From the NCBI GenBank assembly GCA_964017195.1, contig OZ024887.1, positions 7,167,032 through 7,231,031 on the forward strand: a stretch of DNA of 64,000 nucleotides, written 5' to 3'. Below are positions 55,463 through 64,000 of this stretch, in pieces. This DNA comes from Siderastrea radians. Lineage: Eukaryota; Cnidaria; Anthozoa; Scleractinia; Rhizangiidae. Position 1 is the first letter of the stretch. Every line of letters begins with the position of its first letter. The notes below the pieces were generated by a model that did not search any database, had not been told where the DNA came from, and worked only from the letters and a program-made list of their open reading frames with translations. The translations under genes and the position numbers were made by a program.

Positions 55463-56192
55463 ATGAATAGAGTGTACAAAGTAGGCTTACTTAAGTCCTT
55501 GAACTTGACTTCATTACGGCAAACCAGCCACATAACAGCCCTGAATGACAAGAAGAAATTCCGTGACATGGGCAACAAACAGGGGGCAGTAGACACGATA
55601 AACGCCCTAGAGGAGGATGGATTGGGGCTCGTCATCACAACAAAAACGCAAGGAACAGCTAAGGTAAGGGGAAACGACATTATTTTTGGAGAACAGCCCC
55701 GACAAAGCTACCAGTTACTTTTCTAAACCTATCCCTGTGAGTCCAAATCGTAAGTTTTAGGCTGTTTCTTATTGAGAGTCATTTATAGGGTAATCATCAA
55801 GTGTATGCTGGCTAGCGGTTTCACTATAATGCTATGTGACATTCCGAGCCTTTTTCTTATTTTTGTCAATTCCAAAAATTCCCATTTTCTTTGCCATTTC
55901 TTTATTGACATACATACAGCCATACGCACATGCACACACACATACACACACATAAACACCTACTACGAACCAGACAGACAGTCAGGCAGACATACAGACA
56001 GAAATTTAATTTACATTTCTCTTCCTTTTTTGTTTGATTGTTTCTTTACAGCAATACACGTTTATAAAGAAAGAAATCGACAAGGGGATGGACGAGGATT
56101 TGGCTACCAAATTAGCCAAATGTGGCGTATCATTGAAACAATATAGGCAGGCCCTAAGTGAGGAAGAAATACTGCCTTCAAGCATGAAGTAA
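55463..56192 (+). CDS. Hypothetical 113-aa two-exon protein inside the KDZ candidate
   Basis: Exon 1 (55463-55663) starts ATG, MNRVYKVGLLKSLNL, and ends TQGTAK at a donor AAG|GTAAGG. Exon 2 (56052-56192) follows a strong acceptor (TTTGATTGTTTCTTTACAG) in phase 0 and encodes QYTFIKKEIDKGMDEDLA, then CGVSLKQYRQALSEEEI, ending SSMK and TAA. The mixed charged composition, matched phases and consensus sites make it look like a real gene. No known domain; the C-terminus is predicted helical by eye. It runs opposite to the KDZ transposase and within its expected intron or upstream region, so it may be an accessory gene of the element. A stop lies just upstream of the ATG, so the start is credible, although an upstream exon cannot be excluded. 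The intron holds a CA/CAGACA microsatellite (about 55905-56005). Confidence 0.55.
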
Positions 56193-56480
56193 AAATGGCA
56201 CCACTCACACACTGCGTTTTTTAGCGGGCTTCTCAGGGCCAACCAAAGTTGTCGTGTTTTAGCATCTAGATCACAAATCAACTTTGCCACCGTACACATT
56301 TGCCCCTTAAAGTTCCCGTAAAGTTGTGGCTAGCTCTATCCTGGCTAACCTTTTCAAGCTAACGATATTGCGTGTTTTTTCCACTATCAAGATCACTTAC
56401 TGACTTCACTCGGACCACAAACAAATAAACCATGACTTTAACAGACCTAAATTGTGAATAATTAGGAAACAGGATATAAA

Positions 56481-56638
56481 GATGTCTAAAAAGTCAATTT
56501 TGTACTGTGTTCTTGTCGACAGCACCAAAAGGAAGCTTTCCTTGGTGGATGGTGAGGCAGCAAGTGTCCTGGTTGAATCACCTAGGCGATCACCGCCGGC
56601 GCCATTTAACCCCCTCTGTCACACCACCACAAAATAAA
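56481..56638 (+). CDS. Possible small exon, unrecognised
   Basis: Behind an acceptor-like GGAAACAG, an ATG at 56481 begins MSKKSILYCVLVDSTKRKLS, followed by LVDGEAASVLVESPRRSPPA, and stops at TAA near 56638. A small downstream exon may follow at about 56893-56929 (acceptor TCTACATTTACAG, donor GTAAGTT, peptide KVVSDNAQSAAK). The protein composition is plausible, but no family was recognised and the join was not established. Confidence 0.3.
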
Positions 56639-56699
56639 AGCAGTAAAACGTCAAGAAATCTAGACGAGGACTTGCAGCGAGCCCGTTAACCCGTTTACT

Positions 56700-57689
56700 G
56701 ACGATGATGCCATATGAAACGAGATGCAATTACTTAATATATTTTGGTCAATTTATATGACATTTTCACAAACAAGAGAGCTGAATAAAAAGATGTCCAC
56801 ATTAACGGCATAAAATCATGCCCCTCCCCGAATAAGACTTGATTTAACACCCTCATAATGTTTGGAATTTTCTTCCTTTCTACATTTACAGTCAAAGTGG
56901 TATCTGACAATGCACAGAGTGCTGCAAAGTAAGTTATAGCTCAGGGGTATACCCAATATTTAACCTGCAATAAAACGTATTTAAAGCGTCTCTGATTTTT
57001 TCTTTTGGACAACTTTCAGTCTAATCTGTGCCCTCCTGTAACTCCACATTACCTTCTTAAGGTGTGATTATAGAATACTCCATAAAATACGTTTCCAATG
57101 ATGTATTACATGTGCACTTCTGGTTTATAGTTATCGAATTTTGAAAAATCCTGCATTGCCCACGGGAGTGAACGGGTTAACTGTGTGAGCATTTATACCA
57201 ATGATAAATTAATTACAACAGTCATTTCGTTGGCGAAACCAAATTTATGTAAAATGAAATGTTGCAAAGTGCAAGTTGTAGTTTACATGCAAATTAATTA
57301 TAATAATCAAGTGATCTAAGTTTTTCAGTAATAGCGCTTCGATTTAATCAGGCAATGTACACTACAGCAGTATAATTGATTCAGAAATTCGTGCAATCCA
57401 ATATTAAGTAAAAAAAGAGGCGAGAAAACAATGTCACATAATTCAAAATAATGAAACACAGATACGTAACAAATAGCAATAAACCACTTAATTGTCGGTA
57501 CCATTTCCATCAGTCAAAATAAATTCCGGTATCATACTTTTAGTAAAATCTTCACTTGGTCAGAGTTTTGACAACGGTATTCTTCGCCAAAAGTATAATG
57601 CTATTCTACGGTTTTTCATACTACGAGGTAAAGTCCTTAAAATCATTGCTGAATCTTCCTCAGTGTCAAAGTTCATACACGTCTACACT
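56700..57689. other. KDZ candidate interior, nothing else assigned
   Basis: Upstream KDZ exons would be expected here or above on minus; I could not identify them by eye. Confidence 0.4.
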
Positions 57690-58285
57690 TTTCAGTAAAG
57701 AATGACAACGGTTTTAGCATCGGGAAATAGTCCGTACAATCCTAAGTTTGTCGGAGTTTTCTACACTTCTACACCTCCAGAAGTGTAGAACTAAGTAAAG
57801 AATGACAAGGCCTTTAGCACCGGGCAATAGCCTGTACAATCCTTAGTTTGTCGGAGTTTTCTACACTTCTACACCTCTAGAAGTGTAGAACTAAGTAAAG
57901 AATGACAAGGGTTTCAGGTACCTGCAATAGTCCGTACCATCCTTAGTTTGTCGGAGTTTTCTACACTTCTTCACCTCTAGAAGTGTGGAACTAAGTAAAG
58001 AATGACAAGGGTTTCAGGTACCGGCAATAGTCCGTACAATCCTTAGTTTGTCGGAGTTTTCTACACTTCTACACTTCTAGAAGTGTGGAACTAAGTAAAG
58101 AATGACAAGGGTCTTAGCACCGGGCAATGGTCCGTACAATCCTTAGTTTGTCAGAGTTTTTTTTACACTTCTACACCTCTGGAAGTGTAAAACTAAGTAA
58201 AGAATGACAAGGGTTTTAGGTACCGGGTTACTTTGTCATAGATTTTTTACACTTCTACACTTTGAAAGGTGTAGAACTAAGTATG
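57690..58285 (-). repeat. 100-bp hairpin satellite, right array (6 units, inverted)
   Basis: CCTTAGTTTGTC words recur at 57741, 57841, 57941, 58041 and 58141, exactly 100 bp apart, with a degenerate last unit. Units are the reverse complement of the left array (shared hairpin and GCACCGGGCAATAG spacer). Confidence 0.9.
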
Positions 58286-58753
58286 AACTGCGGTTCGGCC
58301 GCTTGGTGGACTTCTTACTCTGGCTGGAAAAAAGGAAGAAAAATTACTTTAGATGTATTTTCAGCGCTTGGTTGTTAAGCGTGTATAGCGTAAAGCAAGC
58401 TGCAAATGACTCCGTGCCATCGTGTCTCCCACAACAGAGCGCAGAAAACTTTGATATAACACACGTCAGCACGCGTTAAACACATGCGTCAGAAAAGAAA
58501 TTTTCACGGTAAAGAAACGTTAGCCAGAATTGATTTCTTGCAGCTGAAACAAGCCGCTCGTATCGTAGACTTCACTGATTTGCATCGCACGTTACACCCG
58601 AACGCACGAACGAACGCATCACTGTTTTCGTCCTTTATAAGAAAATACGAGCAACTTGGAGCAAGTCTAGTTTCCACCCTGCAGCCCTCTTTCGCGCATG
58701 TTCACATGTGGTTCTTGCGTCCTTGAGTGGGAGGAGGGACTGCTCGCAGTCTA

Positions 58754-59151
58754 ATTGTTGCGCTATGTGACAACTTATTATAATCTTACAATTGCTGTGT
58801 CATAATGAAATGGGTTAAATTCCATTCATTCTTGCCCTGAACGTCTCCCTACCCAACCAGCTCCAACCTTGCGTAGGGCTTCTGCCATTTACAATATGGC
58901 ATCGATCGGACTGGTATAGAAAATATAAAAAGTTCTGGGGGAGGTACGAGACAGAGAAAGGGAGAAATAGAGAGAACGCTGGCAATGAGGCCAGTTGCAT
59001 TTCTTTGAACTTACCTCTTGCATAAATTACTGGAAGGGGCGACGGAAAAGCGATCTTATTTTACCAGCATCTCCCATGCCCTAACTACTGGCATCCAATC
59101 TTTTCTTGGGCGAAAACTAAGTATTGCATCAATGCTTAATGAATCTGTTAA
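58754..59151. other. Flank of the KDZ candidate, dispersed repeats
   Basis: 58763-58805 is similar to the end of the Z repeat at about 44668-44715. 58955-59060 is similar to 50360-50480. No gene. Confidence 0.5.
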
Positions 59152-59904
59152 ATGACTCAGGGCACTTTCTTTCCTTTAATCAGTTTGAGGAAAAATATAC
59201 CATTAAAACCAGTTTTTTTACAATATCATCAAATTACCTCAGCTATCCCAAGTCGCCTGAAACAAAAGTCTGCTGAGCAGCCTAAATTCCCCCTGATTTT
59301 AAGAACTTATTCTTTCTCTCTAAAAATAAATCGATTAATTTCGAAGAATTTTGATGTAAACATTTTTATCAACCATTTATGGAAAATTCCACTTGCGTTC
59401 CAACAGCGATAAATTCTTGGAGGAAAAAATTCCCGTTGTGGCCAATAGCTGGGACTCCGCCGTTGTTAATACGTATCAAATCACATCTGCAATAAATTGC
59501 GGCAGTTCTCATTCAAATTGTTCCACCGTGTCCTTGTCACGAAAAAGGAATTAACACTCTTTGGGATTACAAGTGATGATAAATGCTCCATGTGCACCGA
59601 AACTGAGTCATAGAGCATACATTCTTAGAATGTCGGGATTTCTTAGAACTTTTAGATGCCTCTTTGCAATGGTTTGGCACGCACCATCACGCAGCTCTTT
59701 ACATCTCCCCACATGATGCGCTCCTCAATCAAATACCAGCATATCCCCTCTCGACCTCTTATTTTAAGAAAAAAATTGCGTCTTCTCCTGCTGCAAGTCA
59801 TATATTTTTATTCCTGCAAAACTTTAGAGTTGCCTGTTAACTATAATGAATTCTTTCTTAAAGTTACTAAACAGTGGGGAGCCGAAAAACTCGCTCAAAA
59901 CTGA
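59152..59904 (+). pseudogene. LINE (non-LTR retrotransposon) C-terminal relic
   Basis: Broken frames in series resemble the C-terminal third of LINE reverse transcriptase proteins: FLQYHQITSAIPSRL with SLKINRLISKNFD (59152-59412); then LTLFGITSDDKCSMCTE followed by a damaged HTFLECRDF-type Cys/His motif across a stop (about 59550-59650); then LRLLLLQVIYFYSCKTLELP and ending KQWGAEKLAQN and stop (to 59904). At least one stop and one frameshift separate the parts. No RT catalytic block lies in the window upstream, so it is a 5'-truncated dead copy. Clade not determined. Confidence 0.6.
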
Positions 59905-62829
59905 GAAATTGCTCTTAATCTCCGGAATTTTTTTAGTTACAATAGACCTCTCCTTTTACGTGTGTGTTGATAGTGTGTGTACAGGCGGTGTGCGTCACGG
60001 CCCACAAAGGGTCATGGGTAAAAATATAACTGATGTCCATTACACTCGAGACACGATGGAGTAAACATCTCACGAGAGATCTTACAATGGCGGCAAAAAT
60101 GGGAATTAAGACTCTGTTTCCCGTTTTGAAAAGAATAACTGAGGACACGAATTTAGATTGTTTTGACTGGTTAATTTTTTGGTTACATGGACCAGGTGAA
60201 TAAGTTTTTCACGATCCGGAGTCGATCGAATGTGCAACCGTGCAAACTACGTTCGTTTCTCGGATAGTTTTTCGTATTTGTTTGGTACTTTGACTAGATC
60301 AGGCGTAAAAGAGATCCACATCACTTAGTTTGCTGGTATTGTTCACGGACTTACGCTACCGGGAAAGATTAGAGAGCGCGGACAACGAGTGAGGTGAGAA
60401 AGCCGGCTGACGTGTGATTACGGTTTTTTACAAACATGGAAATCAGATCTTCCTTCAGGCAAAGGAAGCAACACAAGGAAATAGCCTAACAACTTACTGA
60501 AAATGTATTAGACAAAACGTAATTTGTGGTAGTCGTCCTGGAAATTCAAGTATTTCCTGATAACAGCCATTCAAAGGGATTCCCCAAGTTTGTTGATGTA
60601 AATTCACGGCTGCACAAAAATAAAAACTTTGTTGTCTTAATAACATCGTTTATGCTCTCGTCCTTGATTTTACTAATGGCTTGTACTTCATCAACCATGT
60701 TTCATTTTCTCTAATATCAAACACTGCACATTAGTTTTCTCAACCTTGCTATATGACTAGTGATGCTGATCCCAAGGCAGAACCATATTTCCATGTATAT
60801 ATACTCCTTTGTTTCCTATTTTAACAAGTTACTAACCTACATTGGGCTATTCCATTTAATATCCGCACCCCCCCCCGGTTGAGGACTGACCTTTCCCTCT
60901 TACCCAGCCTACACATGTCCATGTGAAGGAACAATCCACTCAAATGTTCCATACTTTCAACTGACTTGGTACAGACAAGACAGGAATAAGATAGTACGTG
61001 TACTCTGAGTGGCTGAGATGTGTGTTTTTATAATCAATGGACATGTGTAGGCTGGCTGCATACATATGACAGTGTGTAATATCATAGCTCAGGGATATTG
61101 TTTGCCTCTAGGAATAACTTCCCTGCATAGCAAGTGCTCTTGCTGAAGTTTGATGAGATGAAATTTATAGCAAAGCCAGGAGCTTTGCATGAATTTTTCT
61201 TTACCACACTCCAGTAATACCACAAAAGACAAACACGAGCTAAGGCATACTGATGGTTCCAGAAATACAGGCAAGGATTGTTGAGAAAGCCCTTCATATG
61301 CGACAGCCTCAATTATCACTTTCAGGTCGCTTCAAATTTCCTTTTAATCCCTGAGGACTCTTTGTGATGGCTATCATGATCATTGCTTCTAAAATATCTC
61401 ACTGGCCTGTGTTTCTGGACCTACACCTATTTCAATTGACGTTGTTGGAAACCCTCGCGACAAGACTGCAAGGTGATATGGGTAATTTATTAATAAATTT
61501 ACCAAACTTAGGCTATTGCTCAATTCTTCAGAAAATAGGTCACCTGGACAAGTGTTTATGATACTTTTACCCATCTTATGACAGCGGCAGCCGTGAAATT
61601 ACAGCTGAACCACAAAAGATGCACAGCTACCCATACTTACTTTCGGTCTTGCCGCGTAAGCTTGAGACTTCAAAATCCTACAACTTTAATTAAAATAGCT
61701 GTATCTGAAAGGTAGATAGCCAGCCCAGACCTGTATATGAACATTTTAAAGACAAAGCAGTATGGGCAAAGCTCCAACCAGAACCTGATAATGACCAGGA
61801 GTCAATTCAATAAAACTTTTACAAGTGCAGCTATTGTTTTACAGTTTGAAAAACAATAGCTACACTTGTAAATAATAGTTGTAAAAGTTCTATTGAATTG
61901 GCCCTTGAATGCAGCTGTTCTTCTAAACTTTGGTGTTCGTTATATTGCCAACAGAAGTCAGAAAGTTTAATACTTCGCTATTGTCTTGTCAGTAAGAGGG
62001 TGTAGTTCATTAACTGTGCTAAAGCACAGTGCTAAAATTTACTTGCAATACAGTCAACTTTATTCCAACTGTTTAACTTTGTAGTTTGGGTTATAAGGCT
62101 TCCAAGAATAGCAAGTAAATATTTATTTCATCTTCTCTGTGAGACAAGACTGGTGTACACAGTGTATCTCAGTAGCAGCACTATGGCAAAAAAGAGTAGT
62201 AGAAGACAACCAAATGAGACATGCACATTTCTGATTTTTTTTCTTGAGGAGGGCGGGCAGCTGTATAGAGGCTACATGCACACAGGATACCTATTTCTTT
62301 TTGCACTGATTACTATTTTCACTGGGCACTTATATGAACACACGCCTTTTTTTTCAAGTACTCATGCATGAATTTGGGTAGCTGAATTCAAGGTGAAGAT
62401 CTGTGCTTGGGCTCTAAAGTGATCACCAATTCCATGTGTTTGTCCTTCTTTAATTCCAAGGTTACAACTTAACAAACACCTTCTGTCAGTCCGCTTATAT
62501 ACCAACAACTCCTGCCTATGCAAAATAAAGTTCGTACTTAATCTATTGCACTGGTGGCAGAGACGTGCACAGCTGTCGTAGAGCTGACTGTCAGAAAATA
62601 ATGATAAGATTACACACAAAACAGTGACAAAACAATAACAACTTTTGCTTGTACAAGATGTTTTGTTCACCATTTTATTACCAGAGTGTACAAATAAAAT
62701 CACTGTTTACGTCTTGTGATAAAAAAAAAACAAAAGGAACAGCTTCACTGGCGACTCAAAAAAACTCGTATTATGGAATAAGCTCACTTTGTACAGGACC
62801 CGAGTAACCTGCTTTAATTGGCCGTTGAC
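59905..62829. other. Noncoding region with short palindromes
   Basis: No gene recognised. Inverted pairs: CAGCCTACACATGTCCAT / ATGGACATGTGTAGGCTG (about 60907-61055), and AATTCAATAAAACTTTTACA / TGTAAAAGTTCTATTGAATT (about 61805-61901). The second folds almost completely, with an inner TACACTTGTAAA / CAAGTG pair, and resembles a tiny MITE. Frames of 76-113 codons on minus (61082-61319, 62362-62703) lack recognisable features; the latter passes a possible acceptor TTTTCTGACAG at about 62583. Confidence 0.45.
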
Positions 62830-62918
62830 AAAATCTGGATGGGACCGGATCGGATCGGATCGGACTGACAAAACCTGGATCGGATCGGATCAGACTCACA
62901 AAACCTGGATCGGGTCGA
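62830..62918 (+). repeat. Imperfect minisatellite with GGATC pentamers
   Basis: About three 30-40 bp units, AAAACCTGGATCGGATCGGA-type, with embedded GGATC repeats. Confidence 0.75.
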
Positions 62919-63138
62919 ATTCTATTAAACAAACCCATATCTACTCATTGAAAGTAGGCGCATTTCAAATTCCCATAAAAAAATGGTCAAGTTGTATCTC
63001 TGGATCACGATGACGAAGAGAGATCAAGAAAGTGATTGCCATTGCACTGTTTTTGCTTTTTCCTTCTCCATTCTGTGGTTAAGACTGACTGTTTATTGTT
63101 ATGCATTTAAATTACTTCATTAAACGATCACGTTTTTC

Positions 63139-63139
<1 letters not shown>
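62919..63139. other. No gene seen
   Basis: Short unsupported frames. Confidence 0.5.

Positions 63140-63188
<49 letters not shown>
63140..63188 (+). repeat. GA microsatellite
   Basis: AG dinucleotide run of about 49 bp with one interruption. Confidence 0.95.
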
Positions 63189-64000
63189 TCCAAGCGGAAA
63201 GACAAAGAGGAATAGAAACAATGATCGCGTCTTTGCCGTCCTTTACTTGAAATTTTAGCTATTAATGAATCGACCAGTAAACTATCTGTCGGTAAGGTTT
63301 TCTATCTCAAAGAAATTGAAGAAATTGGTCATATGACTGAACGATTTACGCCCTTCCAAAAATCAGTGACAAAAAGAAGATTAGTAAGGACAAAAAATTT
63401 CAGTTTGAGACCCTGTTTTGTCATGTAACAACTAATGAAATTTTGCAGTTGAACTGTGTCTTTGGTTTCAATAAATCACATTGTTGAAATGAAACAGAAA
63501 AAGGCTAACTTATTCTTTTATACAATGTGGTTGAATGGTTGTGTTCACTGTGACGTCTTTGAAACTTTTTGCATGCAAAAGCTTGCAAAGCTAATATAAT
63601 TTGATTAGACACTTTGATTGTGAATATGGAAATGAAACTATAATGCTTCTGAATGAACACGGCTGTCACTTGAAAAGAAACTTCGAGTTTACTGTCATTA
63701 CTTGAAAGGGATTTTCCAGAAAACCTGGAACAAAATCAATAATCAAACCTACATTAATGTTAGAAAGCAAACGGATTGTTTTCTTATACAGTGATAGCTT
63801 GCATTGTTAAATAGGTCTAAAGTACCGGTAATTACTATTCTATACTTATTACCTTAGTAGGTCACACTTTTTTTTCAGTTTTGATAACGTGAAATAAAAC
63901 CTTTTGCTTAAACGTGACACAATTTCGTCATGCGGGCTTACCGTGAACACTAAACCATTGTGTGAATCAGGCTATCGTAATTGTCGGCACAGATCTTATA
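63189..64000. other. No gene seen
   Basis: AT-rich; no exon, repeat or RNA gene recognised up to the end of the window. Confidence 0.5.

Larger units (their letters stand above)
51050..58753. mobile_element. Candidate KDZ (Zisupton-like) transposon with inverted satellite arrays
   Basis: Two arrays of the same 100-bp hairpin unit in opposite orientation (51408-52375 and 57690-58285) enclose KDZ transposase exons and another spliced gene. Outside the arrays, weak inverted similarity continues (TAGACTACGAGCA versus TAGACTGCGAGCA; AGACTTCCTCCAAGTCGCT versus AGACTTGCTCCAAGTTGCT). The proposed tips are flanked by ATTGTAGCG (51041-51049) and ATTGTTGCG (58754-58762), one mismatch in 9. The borders are provisional because the Z repeat at 44.3-44.7 kb shares sequence on both sides of them. 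Younger insertions inside: 52637-53570 and 53832-54205. Confidence 0.5.

Noticed and set aside
61082..61319. Two overlapping 76-codon minus-strand frames
   Set aside because: Neither has a recognisable motif, splice support or good start context.
62362..62703. 113-codon minus-strand frame with hydrophobic N-terminus as a secreted protein
   Set aside because: A strong acceptor-like site in the middle and AT-rich upstream sequence suggest intron read-through; no family recognised.

Overview
This is eukaryotic nuclear DNA. It has GT-AG introns, no operon structure, AT-rich spacers, tRNA-derived SINE and non-LTR retroposon tails, and very many DNA transposons with target-site duplications. The mix of families (THAP, KDZ, Penelope-like, Ty3/gypsy, OTU with 2A, RecQ-like fragment, TTAA-flanked elements) and the Ly6/uPAR gene suggest an invertebrate metazoan, most likely an anthozoan cnidarian such as a stony coral. 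That placement is inferred from family content, not from a diagnostic gene.

Layout. 0.8-9.7 kb: one 8.9-kb DNA transposon with identical 81-bp inverted ends and a 7-bp target duplication. It holds a smaller THAP-bearing element and a 2.3-kb foldback element with a 9-bp target duplication, plus a truncated RecQ-type helicase exon. 9.7-14.9 kb: a second foldback element, an element with very long inverted ends carrying a 2A/OTU-protease relic, and a small MITE. 17.5-39.3 kb: a tandem array of a roughly 2.04-kb noncoding unit (R1-R4). Every copy is broken by later insertions: a 4.6-kb element holding a 92-bp hairpin minisatellite and a Penelope-like fragment (R1), a TTAA element (R2), a TA-flanked composite with two 2,531-bp direct repeats (R2/R3 junction), an intact Ty3/gypsy retrotransposon with identical LTRs (R3), and a 1.6-kb TIR element (R4). 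41-47.6 kb: TTAA-flanked elements, retroposon tails, a SINE and a palindromic MITE.

48.1-49.6 kb: the one convincing host gene, a two-exon minus-strand Ly6/uPAR three-finger GPI-anchored protein with ten cysteines, broken in this sequence by a 1-nt frameshift in an A6 run. 51-58.8 kb: a candidate KDZ (Zisupton-like) transposon. Its two C-terminal transposase exons, on the minus strand, lie between two inverted arrays of an exactly 100-bp hairpin satellite, and a separate spliced 113-aa gene runs on the opposite strand. Younger PIF/Harbinger-like and 8-bp-TSD MITEs sit inside it. 59.1-59.9 kb: a LINE C-terminal relic. 60-64 kb: mostly noncoding, with short palindromes and microsatellites.

How the parts relate: almost everything here is nested mobile DNA. 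The gypsy polyprotein is the only complete autonomous replication module. The insertion order can be read from interrupted copies and from empty paralogous sites present in the same window.
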